Assembly (NCBI RefSeq): GCF_024519465.1
Contig: NZ_JALJRW010000002.1
Span: 62,001-126,000 of the forward strand
DNA: 64,000 bases
Direction of reading: 5' to 3'
From: Stenotrophomonas sp. Ste86
GTDB lineage: Bacteria; Pseudomonadota; Gammaproteobacteria; Xanthomonadales; Xanthomonadaceae
Shown: piece after piece, positions 6,970-17,683 of the stretch
Numbering within the stretch: position 1 is the stretch's first letter
Layout: each line of letters begins with the position of its first letter
Position numbers and translations under genes: made by a program
Notes under the pieces: model-generated
Database searches by the model: none
Seen by the model: only the letters and a program-made list of their open reading frames with translations
Told to the model about the DNA's origin: nothing

Positions 6970-9042
6970 TCAGGCGAAATCGAAGTCCATCGCCGGACCG
7001 GCCGGGCCGACGAATTCGCCCTGCACGTAGTCCACCCCGGCACTGAACAGCAGGCTCATCGAGTTGGCATCGGCGACGAACTCGGCGATGGTGCGGATGT
7101 TGGCCGACTGCGCTCGCGCGGTGATTTCGCTGATCTTCTCGCTGTGCTCGCGGGTGCTGGCGACATCGCGGGTGAAGTCGCGGTCCAGCTTGAGGAACTG
7201 CGGCTGGAAATGCGCCAGCAGCTGGAACGAGTCCAGCCCCGAGCCGAACTGCTCCAGCCCGATCTGGCAGCCCAGCGGCGCCACCTCGGCGAGGAACTGC
7301 TGGGCGTTGCGCAGGTGGGTGAACACCTTGGCTTCCGGGGCGTGCAGCCACAACCGCTCGCCCGGTACGCCGTGCGCCTGCAGTTCGCGGCGCAGGGTGG
7401 CGATCATCTGCGGGTCGTTGAACGATTCCGGGGTGATCTTGACCATCATGTAGGTCGGCTTGCCGGCACGCTCGCGCTGGCCGAGCACGCCGATTGCATG
7501 GGCCACGACCCAGCGGTTGATGTCGGCCAGCAGGCCGTGCTCTTCGGCGATGCCCAGGAACGCGGTCGGGCTGAGCAGCTCGCCGTTGTTTTCCAGGCGC
7601 AGGTAGGCCTCGTACAGTTCCAGCGGTTCGCCCTGCAGGTTCAGTGCCGGCTGGTAGTGCAGCTGGAAGCCATCGCCGGCCAGTGCCTCGCGGATGCGCG
7701 CGACCCAGCGCTGGATGCGCTCTTCCTCAACCCGATCGACCGCGGCCGGATCGAAGATGCGGGTGGTGTTGCCCAGTTCGGACGCCGCCTGCTGGCATTC
7801 GGTGGCACGCGCCAGGACCTGGCCGATGCTGGCGATCTTCTCGCCGACCTGCACGCCGCCGATGCTGACGGTGACCGTGGCCGAACGTTCGCCGATGCTG
7901 AACACCTGCGCGGCGAAGGCCTCGCGGATCTGATCGGCCAGTGCCACGGTCTGCGCGTAGGCGCCTTCGGTCAGCACCGCGAAGCTGTGTTCGCCGAAGC
8001 GGGCAACCTGGGCCTGCTCGCCCACGCTGTCGGCCAGCACCCGGCCCAGCGCGCCGATCAACGCATCGGCCGAATCCAGCCCGATGTCCGGCAGCAGCCG
8101 TGCGTAGTGGTCCGGTTCGATCAGCAGCAGGCCGAACTGGCCCTCGCTGCGGCCGGCCTGGGCGACGGCGTTTTCGACATGCAGCATGAAGGTGGGGCGG
8201 TTGAGCAGGCCGGTGACCTGGTCGCGCTGGCGCAGGTCTTCGACCTCGCGGGCCAGCTCCGGGTCGAACTCCATGCGCCGGCGGCGGAACACCACCTGCA
8301 GGCAGGATTCGCCTTCGTAGCTGGCCTGGGTGAACTCCATGGTCGCCGCGAACACCGCGCCATCCTGGTTGCGCGCGTCCACCTGGTACTGCGGCGGCGG
8401 CGCCTCGCCCTTGCTCATCGACTTCAACAGCTGCTTGAAGCCGTCCACGTGCTGCGGGGCGACCATGTCCAGCAGCGAGATGCCTTCCACGTCGTCGAAG
8501 GAGTCGTAGCCGAACATCTCCAGGTACGCCTCGTTGGCGCGGATGTGCATGCCTTCATGGACGTAGGCGATCGGGTCGCGCGAGGAGGAAATCAGCGCAT
8601 CGCAGCGACGCTCGGTCTCGCGCATCTGCGCTTCGATGCGGCGCAGCCCACGGCGCGCGTGCAGGTCGGTCCACTCGTTGCGCACCACCGCCAGCAGGTG
8701 TTCGGGGCGGTTGCGCAGGGCGATCGCACGGATGCCGTTGGCACCGGCTTCGACCCACTCGTTCTCATCGATCGATTCGGCCAGCAGGATCATCGGGATG
8801 TCCTTGCCGCTGGCCGCGATCTGCTGGGTCACCTGAAGCAGCGGGATGCTCTGCGCGGGGGCGACGAGCACCAGGTCGATCGGCTGGCTGCCCAGGATCT
8901 GGGCCAGTTCCTCGCTGTGCTGCGGGCGCGCCGGGCGCACGGCGATGCCGCTGTTGCGCAGCGTGCTGACGATGGTTTCAGCGTTTTCCCCGCTGTCATC
9001 CACGATCAGCAGGCGGACGGTGATGTCATTCGCGTTCTGCAT
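6970..9042 (-). CDS. fimX: FimX-like cyclic-di-GMP receptor, degenerate GGDEF-EAL protein
   Basis: A 690-residue protein with the domain order and length of FimX, the cyclic-di-GMP sensor that controls type IV pilus assembly through PilZ and PilB. Residues about 9-130 form a receiver-like domain (LLIVDDS), 140-255 a PAS domain, 270-400 a GGDEF domain and 440-690 an EAL domain. Both output domains look catalytically dead: the GGDEF signature is replaced by FGEHS (about 350-354), EAL by EAY (about 479-481), and the usual DDFGTG is EQFGSG. Loss of activity with retained binding is typical of FimX. It is a single gene convergent with tetR. Confidence 0.88.
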   Translation of the reverse strand: MQNANDITVRLLIVDDSGENAETIVSTLRNSGIAVRPARPQHSEELAQILGSQPIDLVLVAPAQSIPLLQVTQQIAASGKDIPMILLAESIDENEWVEAGANGIRAIALRNRPEHLLAVVRNEWTDLHARRGLRRIEAQMRETERRCDALISSSRDPIAYVHEGMHIRANEAYLEMFGYDSFDDVEGISLLDMVAPQHVDGFKQLLKSMSKGEAPPPQYQVDARNQDGAVFAATMEFTQASYEGESCLQVVFRRRRMEFDPELAREVEDLRQRDQVTGLLNRPTFMLHVENAVAQAGRSEGQFGLLLIEPDHYARLLPDIGLDSADALIGALGRVLADSVGEQAQVARFGEHSFAVLTEGAYAQTVALADQIREAFAAQVFSIGERSATVTVSIGGVQVGEKIASIGQVLARATECQQAASELGNTTRIFDPAAVDRVEEERIQRWVARIREALAGDGFQLHYQPALNLQGEPLELYEAYLRLENNGELLSPTAFLGIAEEHGLLADINRWVVAHAIGVLGQRERAGKPTYMMVKITPESFNDPQMIATLRRELQAHGVPGERLWLHAPEAKVFTHLRNAQQFLAEVAPLGCQIGLEQFGSGLDSFQLLAHFQPQFLKLDRDFTRDVASTREHSEKISEITARAQSANIRTIAEFVADANSMSLLFSAGVDYVQGEFVGPAGPAMDFDFA

Positions 9043-9132
9043 TCACTACTCCCCGGACTGCAAACTTGATACACGATGCGTGTGGATACGTCCATGCGGC
9101 AGACGGTAGCCGGTCACGGATCCACGCGATGG

Positions 9133-10317
9133 TCAGACCACCTGGCCGGCGGCATGGCCGCTGGCCCAGGCCCACTGGAAGTTGTAGCCGCCCAGCCAGC
9201 CGGTCACGTCCAGCACTTCCCCCACGAAGTGCAGGCCGGGGACCAACTGCGATTCAAAGGTGCTGGAAGACACCTTGCGGGTGTCCACCCCGCCCAGGGT
9301 GACTTCGGCGGTGCGGTAGCCTTCGGTGCCGCTGGCCACCAACGGAAAGCCCTGCAACAGGGAGGTAGACTCGCGCAGCTGCGGTTCGTCGATCTGCTTG
9401 ACCGGGCGGTCCGGCAGCCAGTGCTCGCACAGGCGCAGCGCCAGCCGCCGCGGCAGCACCTCCGACAGCACCGTGCGCAGCTCGGCCGCGCCGCGCTCGG
9501 CCTTCATCCGGCGCAACCAGGCGTCCGCGTCCTGGCCCGGCAGCAGGTCCAGGCGCAGGTCGTCGCCGGGCTCCCAGAACGAGGAGATCTGCAGGATCGC
9601 CGGGCCACTGATGCCGCGGTGGGTAATCAGCATCGAGTTGCGGAATTCCACGTTGTTGCAGCGGGCGGTAATCGGCAGCGCCACGCCGCTCAGGTCGTTG
9701 AAACGTTCCTGGTGCTTGCCGCTCAAGGTGAGGGGCACCAGCCCGGCGCGGGTGGGCAGCACCTCGTGGCCGAACTGGCGGGCCAGCTCATAGCCGAAGC
9801 CGCTCGCGCCCAGGCTGGGGATGGAGAGCCCGCCGGTGGCCACCACCAGCGAGGCCGCATGGAAATGCCCCTGTGCGGTCTGCACGTGGAAGCCGTCGGC
9901 GCCGCGTTCGACCTTGGTCACCGCGCAATCGGTGCGCACCTGCACGCCGGCGGCCTGGCATTCGTCCATCAGCATGCGCACGATCTGCTTGGAGGAGATG
10001 TCGCAGAACAGCTGGCCCAGTTCCTTCTCGTGGTAGGCGATGCCGTGGCGCTCGACCATCTCGATGAAGTGCCAGGGCGTGTAGCGCGCCAGTGCCGACT
10101 TGCAGAAGTGCGGGTTGGCCGAGAGGAAGTTGGCCGGGGTGGTGCCGGTGTTGGTGAAATTGCAGCGGCCACCGCCGGACATCAGGATCTTCTTGCCGAC
10201 CTTGTTGGCATGGTCGATCACCTGCACGATGCGTCCGCGCTGGCCCGCCGTGAGCGCGCACATCAGCCCGGCCGCACCGGCCCCGATGACCAGCACGTCG
10301 CAGCGGATCACACTCAC
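9133..10317 (-). CDS. NAD(P)/FAD-dependent oxidoreductase, HI0933/YhiN family
   Basis: A flavoprotein of 394 residues. The FAD-binding motif VLVIGAGAAGLMCAL is at the N-terminus. The family motifs KKILMSGGGRCNFTN and, near the C-terminus, GEVLDVTGWLGGYNFQWA are present. The reaction catalysed by this family is not established. The start is taken as the GTG at 10317, which overlaps the TGA of yaeQ (GTGA); a second GTG two codons later is possible. Both would be translated from one message with yaeQ. Confidence 0.9.
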   Translation of the reverse strand: MSVIRCDVLVIGAGAAGLMCALTAGQRGRIVQVIDHANKVGKKILMSGGGRCNFTNTGTTPANFLSANPHFCKSALARYTPWHFIEMVERHGIAYHEKELGQLFCDISSKQIVRMLMDECQAAGVQVRTDCAVTKVERGADGFHVQTAQGHFHAASLVVATGGLSIPSLGASGFGYELARQFGHEVLPTRAGLVPLTLSGKHQERFNDLSGVALPITARCNNVEFRNSMLITHRGISGPAILQISSFWEPGDDLRLDLLPGQDADAWLRRMKAERGAAELRTVLSEVLPRRLALRLCEHWLPDRPVKQIDEPQLRESTSLLQGFPLVASGTEGYRTAEVTLGGVDTRKVSSSTFESQLVPGLHFVGEVLDVTGWLGGYNFQWAWASGHAAGQVV

Positions 10318-10865
10318 GCCTGCGCTTTCTGCTTGCGCCAGGTGGGGATGACGCTGAGCTGGGCCTTGTCGGATGTCAGCTGCACTTCGCCGTCCTGGAT
10401 CTGCACGTCCCATTGCATCGTGCGTTCGATCTGCGCGCCCCATTCGGTGACGAACTCACCGGGCAGGTCCATCACGTCCAGCCCGGACAGCTTCTTCAGC
10501 GCCGAGGCGTTGCGGTCCCACCAGATATCGGCCGCGCGGCCACCATAGGTGACCAGCTGCACCGCGCGCGCGCGGCCGGCGGCCTTGCGCAGGCGCGATT
10601 CGTCCGGCTGTCCCAGCTCGATCCACAGCTCGATGTCGCCGGTGTAATCACGGCGCCACAGGTCCGGCTCGTCGTCCACGCTCAGGCCACGGCCGAATTC
10701 CAGGCGGTCGTCGGCGTTCAGCGCGAACGTCAGCAGCCGCACCATCAAGCGGTCATCGGTCTCGGACGGATGCTGGGCCAGGGTCAGCGTATGGCTGGCG
10801 TAATAGCCGCGATCCATGTCGCTGATCTGCAGTTCGGCCTTGCGGATGGTGGCGGTGAGGGCCAT
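10314..10865 (-). CDS. yaeQ: YaeQ family protein
   Basis: A 183-residue protein that matches YaeQ over its whole length, including the start MALTATIRKAELQISDMDR. YaeQ has a PD-(D/E)XK nuclease-like fold; a role in suppressing loss of RfaH has been reported in enterics, but its biochemical function is unclear. Residues LWIELGQPDESRLRKAAGRA match the region where nuclease-fold residues lie. It overlaps the next gene by four bases, and it is divergent from the pseudouridine synthase gene with only 42 bases between the starts. Confidence 0.9.
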   Translation of the reverse strand: MALTATIRKAELQISDMDRGYYASHTLTLAQHPSETDDRLMVRLLTFALNADDRLEFGRGLSVDDEPDLWRRDYTGDIELWIELGQPDESRLRKAAGRARAVQLVTYGGRAADIWWDRNASALKKLSGLDVMDLPGEFVTEWGAQIERTMQWDVQIQDGEVQLTSDKAQLSVIPTWRKQKAQA

Positions 10866-10907
10866 GGGGATACCGTAAACAAAGAGCGCCATGATAATGG
10901 GTGTGCC

Positions 10908-11807
10908 ATGACCCCGTCCGATCCGATTCCCAGCGCCATCGCCGCCAGCCGCCTGCAACTGCCGCCGGGCGAGTGGGCGAGCCTGCTGGACGGGCTGTGC
11001 GCGCGCTTCCCGCGCATCGAGCGGGCGCAGTGGGAGAGCCGGTTCGCGCGCGGGCGGGTGCAGGATGCGCAGGGCAGGGCGCTGGCGCCGGACCGGCCGT
11101 GGCAGGTGGGGCTGGAGATCCTGTATTTCCGCGAGGTGGCTGACGAGCCGGCGATTCCGTTCCTCGAATCCATTCTCTATCAGGATACGGACCTGCTGGT
11201 GGCCGACAAGCCGCATTTCCTGCCGGTCACGCCGGCCGGGGGGCATGTGCGGGAAACCCTGCTGGCGCGCCTGGTCGCGCGCACCGGCAACGCCGACTTG
11301 GTGCCGCTGCACCGGCTGGACCGGCTCACCGCCGGGCTGGTGCTGTTCTCGACCCGGCCGGCCACGCGCGACGCCTACCAGCGCCTGTTCCGCGAGCGGC
11401 GCATCCACAAGACCTACCAGGCGCTGGCGCCCGCGCTGCCCGCGCTGACGTTCCCGCTGGAGCGGCACAGCCGGCTGGTGCCGGGCGAACCCTTCTTCCG
11501 CATGGACGAAGCGCCCGGGGAGCCGAATGCGCGGACGCGGATCGAGGTGCTGCATGCCGACGGCCCGATCTGGCACTACCGGCTGCAGCCCGAAACCGGG
11601 CGCAAGCACCAGCTGCGCGTGCACATGGCCGCGTTGGGTGCGCCGATCGTGGGCGACGATCTGTATCCGCAGCTGTGCAGGGTGGGGCCGGAGGAGGTCG
11701 AAGCGTCGCTGCAGTTGTTGGCGCAGGGGTTGGCGTTCGTCGATCCATTGAGCGGGGCGCCACGGCAGTTCGCGAGCGAACGCCAGCTCGAGCAGCACCC
11801 CGGGTAG
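10908..11807 (+). CDS. RluA-family pseudouridine synthase
   Basis: A 299-residue enzyme that isomerises specific uridines in RNA to pseudouridine. The catalytic motif HRLDRLTAGL, with the conserved Asp, lies near residue 136, and the C-terminal RKHQLRVHMAALG motif of the family is present. Which RNA it modifies cannot be told. The start has no Shine-Dalgarno sequence, but GATAAT at 10893-10898 lies so close that the message may have almost no leader. The stop codon TAG is the TAG of a GTAG palindrome (SMAG element). Confidence 0.92.
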   Translation: MTPSDPIPSAIAASRLQLPPGEWASLLDGLCARFPRIERAQWESRFARGRVQDAQGRALAPDRPWQVGLEILYFREVADEPAIPFLESILYQDTDLLVADKPHFLPVTPAGGHVRETLLARLVARTGNADLVPLHRLDRLTAGLVLFSTRPATRDAYQRLFRERRIHKTYQALAPALPALTFPLERHSRLVPGEPFFRMDEAPGEPNARTRIEVLHADGPIWHYRLQPETGRKHQLRVHMAALGAPIVGDDLYPQLCRVGPEEVEASLQLLAQGLAFVDPLSGAPRQFASERQLEQHPG

Positions 11808-12056
11808 TGCCGGCCGCTGGCCGGCTCCCCATGGAACCTGGGCACCCGAGGAGCCGGCCAGCGGCCGGCATTACCGGGGTGATTGGCATTTCCGGGAGCC
11901 GGCCAGCGGCCGGCATTACCCGGGGTGATGGGCATTTCCGGGAGCCGGCCAGCGGCCGGCACTACGCGGTGTGATTGGCATTTCCGGGAGCCGGCCGGCG
12001 GCCGGCATTACCGGGGTGATGGGCATTTCCGGGAGCCGGCCAGCGGCCGGCACTAC
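11804..12056. repeat. SMAG element plus tandem array of five inverted SMAG units (45-46 bp period)
   Basis: A GTAG palindrome begins at 11804. It is followed by five units in the opposite orientation, whose GGAGCC starts are at 11850, 11895, 11941, 11987 and 12032. Each unit is the hairpin GGAGCCGGCCAGCGGCCGGC followed by a conserved linker containing GGGTGAT and GGCATTTCC. The near-identity of linkers shows recent tandem amplification of hairpin plus linker. The array fills the spacer between two convergent genes. Confidence 0.88.
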
Positions 12057-12060
12057 ACGT

Positions 12061-12537
12061 TCAGCGGGCTGAACGTTTGGCCAGCCAGCGGTCCAGTTCG
12101 GCGGCGAACGCCTGCCGATCGCGCGCGCCCAGCGGAGGCGGCCCGCCGGTCTGGATGCCGGCACCGCGCAGTTCCTCCATGAAATTGCGCATCGACAGCC
12201 GCTCGGCCATGTTGTCCGGGGTGTACAGCTGACCGCGCGGGTTCAACGCCACGGCCTGCTTTTCCAGAACCAGGGCCGCCAGCGGGATGTCCTGGGTGAC
12301 CACCAGATCGCCAGCGGCCAGCCGCTCAACGATCGCACTGTCAGCGACGTCCAGCCCCGGCGGCACCTGCAGGAAGCTGATCAGCGGCGAGGAGGGAACC
12401 CGCAGCCAATGGTTGGCCACCAGCACCAGCGGGATCTTCACCCGCTCGGCGGCGCGGAACAGGATCTCCTTGATGACGCCAGGGCAGGCGTCCGCATCGA
12501 CCCAGATACGGGAAATCGGGGAACTTGAATCGGGCAT
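12061..12537 (-). CDS. yaiI: YaiI/YqxD family protein (UPF0178, DUF188)
   Basis: A 158-residue protein of a conserved family without proven function. The signature [20 protein letters not shown] is at the N-terminus (residues about 12-31). Next come [11 protein letters not shown] and the family motif [13 protein letters not shown]. The arrangement of acidic residues resembles PIN-like nucleases, which is the usual but untested suggestion. The ATG at 12537 puts the signature at the expected distance. It is divergent from the cold shock gene and convergent with the pseudouridine synthase gene, with the SMAG array between. Confidence 0.9.
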   Translation of the reverse strand: MPDSSSPISRIWVDADACPGVIKEILFRAAERVKIPLVLVANHWLRVPSSPLISFLQVPPGLDVADSAIVERLAAGDLVVTQDIPLAALVLEKQAVALNPRGQLYTPDNMAERLSMRNFMEELRGAGIQTGGPPPLGARDRQAFAAELDRWLAKRSAR

Positions 12538-12837
12538 TTGGCTGATCTTAAGGTAGGAAAATTCTGAATAGGCATGATGATTGGTGTACGATGCGCCAAT
12601 CCCTTGTCCTGTCAGGCGGGAGGGGGAGGATGGCTGAATAAACCAGCTATCGCTTTTTCGGTAAAACACGAGTATCGTCACCCACACTGTGTTTGCTAGG
12701 GTCACCGTGAATCGTGGCCTGGTGCAGTTGATCTCACGATCTGCTCATCGATCCGCTTTACCAACGCCTGCAACTCAGTCTCGGCGCCCACAATGGGAAG
12801 CCGCGATTATTTCAACTATTGTTTCAGGAGTTTGTAC
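12538..12837. other. 300-base divergent spacer: yaiI promoter side and cold shock leader
   Basis: No open frame in this spacer looks like a gene. The part before the cold shock gene is less GC-rich than the genome average. It ends with CAGGAG seven bases before the ATG, as expected for a long structured leader of the kind that controls many csp messages. I could not fix a promoter with confidence. Confidence 0.4.
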
Positions 12838-13047
12838 ATGTCTGATCGTCAGAGCGGTACCGTCAAGTGGTTCAACGATGCCAAGGGCTTCGGCTTCATC
12901 ACCCCGGAAAGCGGCCCGGACCTCTTCGTGCACTTCCGTGCCATCCAGGGCACCGGCTTCAAGTCGCTGCAGGAAGGCCAGAAGGTGACCTTCGTCGCCG
13001 TGCAGGGCCAGAAGGGTATGCAGGCTGACCAGGTGCAGGCGGTCTAA
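12838..13047 (+). CDS. Cold shock protein (CspA family)
   Basis: A 69-residue single OB-fold protein that binds single-stranded RNA or DNA and melts RNA structure. Both RNA-binding motifs are present: KGFGFITPE (RNP1) and LFVHFRAI (RNP2). The latter has FVHF where many relatives have FVHH or FVHY. The start is fixed by AGGAG seven bases upstream; an in-frame ATG 45 bases earlier would add non-homologous residues. It is monocistronic and followed by a perfect terminator. Confidence 0.96.
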   Translation: MSDRQSGTVKWFNDAKGFGFITPESGPDLFVHFRAIQGTGFKSLQEGQKVTFVAVQGQKGMQADQVQAV

Positions 13048-13077
13048 TCGACCCCCCGCTACCGTCAGGTTGCAATG

Positions 13078-13110
13078 AAACGCCGGAAGCGAAAGCTTCC
13101 GGCGTTTTTT
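13078..13110 (+). terminator. Intrinsic terminator of the cold shock gene
   Basis: A 10-bp perfect stem (CGCCGGAAGC with GCTTCCGGCG), tetraloop GAAA, then TTTTTT; flanking AAA extends the pairing. It starts 30 bases after the stop codon. Confidence 0.95.
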
Positions 13111-13215
13111 GTTGTGCGCGTTTTGCCCGGCCTGGCCTTCGGGCCGGTTGCCGCCGATGACGGCATGCATCCGTCGCCGCGGTTACGATGACGCTTTGAA
13201 CCTGCGGACGCGGCA

Positions 13216-13908
13216 ATGATCAAAGTGCACCATCTGGACCACTCGCGCTCGTTGCGCGTGCTGTGGATGCTCGAAGAGCTTGGCCTGCCGTACCAGGTGG
13301 TCAACTACCAGCGCGATCCGAAGACCTGGCTGGCCCCGCAGGCACTGCGCGAGATCCATCCGCTGGGCAAGTCGCCGGTGCTGCAGGACGATGCGCTGGT
13401 GCTGGCGGAATCGGGGGCGATCCTGGATTACCTCGCAGACCGCTATGACAGTGGCCGCCAGCTCTCGCCCGAGCTGCTGCCGGCACAGGCGGCCGAACGG
13501 CTGCGCTACCGCTATTGGATGCACTACGCCGAAGGCTCGGCCATGCCGCCGCTGCTGATGAGCCTGGTGTTCGCGCGGGTGCGCAAGGCGCCGATGCCGT
13601 TCTTCGCCCGGCCGATCGCCCGCAGCATCGTGGACAAGGTGATGAAGGGCTTCGTCGGTCCGCAGCTCAAGCTGCACCTGGACTGGATGGAGCGCGAGCT
13701 GGGCCACTCGCCGTGGTTTGCCGGCGAACGCTTCACCGCCGCCGACATCCAGATGAGTTTCCCGATCCAGGCCGCTGCTTCGCGTGCCGGCAGCATGGCC
13801 AACTACCCGAAGCTGCAGGCCTTCCTGCAGCGCATCGAGCAGCGTCCGGCCTACCAGCGCGCCAGCGAGCGGGGCGGGGCGCTGGACCTCGGCGCAGGCA
13901 CGGCATGA
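13216..13908 (+). CDS. Glutathione S-transferase family protein
   Basis: A 230-residue cytosolic GST-type protein. The N-terminal thioredoxin-fold half carries [18 protein letters not shown], where the serine near residue 10 is a candidate glutathione-activating residue, followed by PLGKSPVL and [15 protein letters not shown], which bind the gamma-glutamyl part. The C-terminal helical half has the folding motif [12 protein letters not shown]. The family conjugates glutathione to electrophiles or acts as a peroxidase; the substrate is not evident. It lies 37 bases upstream of selO on the same strand. Confidence 0.92.
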   Translation: MIKVHHLDHSRSLRVLWMLEELGLPYQVVNYQRDPKTWLAPQALREIHPLGKSPVLQDDALVLAESGAILDYLADRYDSGRQLSPELLPAQAAERLRYRYWMHYAEGSAMPPLLMSLVFARVRKAPMPFFARPIARSIVDKVMKGFVGPQLKLHLDWMERELGHSPWFAGERFTAADIQMSFPIQAAASRAGSMANYPKLQAFLQRIEQRPAYQRASERGGALDLGAGTA

Positions 13909-13945
13909 GCTTGCGGGCGCGCGCTGGCGCCCCCATTTCGAAGCG

Positions 13946-15511
<1,566 letters not shown>

Positions 15512-15582
15512 GGTGTCGGCGCGCGGTAGAGCCACATGAGCGGCCGGGTTACGCTATGCCGCCCATTCCGCCAGACGCCATC

Positions 15583-16119
15583 ATGACCGACGTTTCCGCC
15601 AGCCCTGCCTGGGCCAATCGCCTGCGCGACATCGCCGACTTCCCCAAGCCGGGCATCCTGTTCAAGGACATCATGCCGCTGCTGGCCGATGGCGCCGATT
15701 TCGCCGCGGCGATCGATGCCATGGTCGAACCGTGGCGCGATGCCGGCCTGGTGGCGGTGATGGGGATCGAGTCGCGCGGCTTCATCCTGGGCGCGGCGAT
15801 GGCACGCGTGCTGGGCGTGGGCTTCGTGCCGGTACGCAAGCCGGGCAAGCTGCCGGGCCGCACGCTCAAGCAGGAATACACCCTGGAATACCGTACCGAC
15901 AGCATCGAAGTGCACGCCGATGCGTTGCCGCCCGGCGCGCGCGTGCTGATCGTCGATGACGTGCTGGCCACCGGCGGCACCTTGCTGGCGGCGCTGTCGC
16001 TGGCCCAGCAGTTGCAGGTCGAGGTGGTTGGCGCGGCGGTGCTGGTCGAACTGGCCGGCCTGGGCGGCCGCGAGCGCTGGGACGCCAACGTGCCGCTGTT
16101 GGCGAACCTGGTGTACTGA
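15583..16119 (+). CDS. apt: Adenine phosphoribosyltransferase
   Basis: Apt salvages adenine by joining it to PRPP to give AMP. The 178-residue protein has [15 protein letters not shown] at the N-terminus, [12 protein letters not shown] in the middle and the PRPP-binding loop [17 protein letters not shown]. The start at MTDVSASP matches the family; an ATG nine codons earlier (15556) is possible. It follows selO by 71 bases and is followed by a pair of SMAG elements. Confidence 0.95.
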   Translation: MTDVSASPAWANRLRDIADFPKPGILFKDIMPLLADGADFAAAIDAMVEPWRDAGLVAVMGIESRGFILGAAMARVLGVGFVPVRKPGKLPGRTLKQEYTLEYRTDSIEVHADALPPGARVLIVDDVLATGGTLLAALSLAQQLQVEVVGAAVLVELAGLGGRERWDANVPLLANLVY

Positions 16120-16152
16120 CGTATCGGCGCGGTGGCCACGCCACCACCCACC

Positions 16153-16239
16153 GTAGAGCCGACCGTTGGTCGGCTGCCGTCGATCCGGTTCCCCATGAAC
16201 CTCCAACGGCAAGAGCAGCCGACCAACGGTCGGCTCTAC
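16153..16239. repeat. Inverted pair of SMAG elements
   Basis: GTAGAGCCGACCGTTGGTCGGC at 16153 and its near reverse complement ending CTAC at 16239, about 40 bases apart. The pair could fold as two small hairpins or one long one. It lies between the convergent apt and dbpA genes. Confidence 0.85.
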
Positions 16240-16272
16240 GGCGGCATCGCCGCCGTCTACCCCTTATCTCGC

Positions 16273-17649
16273 TTACATCCTGCGCACGCGGAAACGACGG
16301 CCCTTGATCTTGCCCGCTTCCAGCTGCGCGATCGCCTTGCCGACCTGCTCGCGCGCAATCGCCACGTAGGAACGCGTGGCGTAGATGTCGATCTTGCCGA
16401 TCGCCTTGGCCGACAGCCCGGCATCGCCGGTCAGCGCGCCGAGGATATCGCCGGGACGCAGCTTGTCGGTCTTGCCGCCGTCGATGCGCAGCGTTTCCAT
16501 CGCCGCCTGCGGCAGCACCGCTGGGCGCGCGGTGGCCAGCGGGGTCTTCTGCCAGTCCAGCGGCTTGCCTTGGGCGGCTTCCAGGGCATCGGCGCGATTG
16601 CGCTCGCGGCCGGTGACCAGGCTGATCGCAAGACCGGACGCGCCGGCGCGACCGGTGCGGCCGACGCGGTGTTCGTAGGTTTCGATGTCGGTGGGCAGCT
16701 CGTAGTTGATCACCGCCGCCAGGTCCTGCACATCCAGCCCGCGCGCGGCCACGTCACTGGCCACCAGTACGTTGCAGCTGCGGTTGGCGAAGCGCACCAG
16801 CACTTCGTCGCGGTCGCGCTGTTCCATTTCACCGTGCAGCGGCAGCGCCGAGAAGCCGAACTGCTGCAGCGAGTTGGCCACATCGTCGACGTCGCGGCGG
16901 GGGTTGCAGAACACCACCGTCGATTCCGGGTTGTACTTGAGCAGCAGCCCGGCCAGTGCCTTCTGCTTGCTGGCCAGGTCGGTCTCGCAGAACAGGTGGC
17001 GGATCGCCGGCGCGTTGTCGGCGCCTTCAACGGTCACCTCGACCGGGTCGCGCAGCAGCTCACGCGCGATCTGGCGGATCTCATCGGGGTAGGTAGCCGA
17101 GAACAGCAGCGTCTGCCGGTCCTTGCTGGTGCGGCCGGCGATCTCGCGGATCGGCTCTTCAAAGCCCATGTCGAGCATGCGGTCGGCTTCGTCCAGCACC
17201 AGCGTGGTCACCCCGCCCAGCTTCAGCGCACGCTTGCGGCCCAGCTCCTGGATGCGCCCGGGCGTGCCCACCACCACGTGCGGGTCGTGCGCTTCCAGCG
17301 ACGCCAACTGCGGGCCGAGCGGCATGCCGCCGGTCAGCACCACCAGCTTCAAATTGGGGATGCCGGTGGCCAGTTTGCGGATCTGCTTGCCGACCTGGTC
17401 GGCCAGTTCGCGGGTCGGGCACAGCACCAGCGCCTGGGCGCGGATCACCGACGGATCCAGTGCCTGCAGCAGGCCCAGTCCGAACGCGGCGGTCTTGCCG
17501 CTGCCGGTGGGCGCCTGTGCGATCAGGTCGCGGCGATCGAGGATGGCCGGCAGGCTCTGCGCCTGCACGGGGGTCATGCGGGTATAGCCCAGCGCGTCGA
17601 TGCCCGCCGCCAGCGAGGCCGACAGGGGCAGTTCGGAGAATTCGTTCAT
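16273..17649 (-). CDS. dbpA: ATP-dependent RNA helicase DbpA
   Basis: A 458-residue DEAD-box helicase. DbpA binds hairpin 92 of 23S rRNA and acts in large-subunit assembly. Motif I is APTGSGKT, motif II LDEADRM, motif III FSATYP and motif VI HRVGRTGRAG. The C-terminal 75 or so residues form the DbpA-type RNA-binding domain (RPGDILGALTGDAGL), which separates it from RhlE or SrmB. It is downstream of the yeiH-like gene on the same strand with a 34-base gap. Confidence 0.95.
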   Translation of the reverse strand: MNEFSELPLSASLAAGIDALGYTRMTPVQAQSLPAILDRRDLIAQAPTGSGKTAAFGLGLLQALDPSVIRAQALVLCPTRELADQVGKQIRKLATGIPNLKLVVLTGGMPLGPQLASLEAHDPHVVVGTPGRIQELGRKRALKLGGVTTLVLDEADRMLDMGFEEPIREIAGRTSKDRQTLLFSATYPDEIRQIARELLRDPVEVTVEGADNAPAIRHLFCETDLASKQKALAGLLLKYNPESTVVFCNPRRDVDDVANSLQQFGFSALPLHGEMEQRDRDEVLVRFANRSCNVLVASDVAARGLDVQDLAAVINYELPTDIETYEHRVGRTGRAGASGLAISLVTGRERNRADALEAAQGKPLDWQKTPLATARPAVLPQAAMETLRIDGGKTDKLRPGDILGALTGDAGLSAKAIGKIDIYATRSYVAIAREQVGKAIAQLEAGKIKGRRFRVRRM

Positions 17650-17683
17650 GGTGCATTCTACCTGTTGCGCCGGCTGCGGTGGC

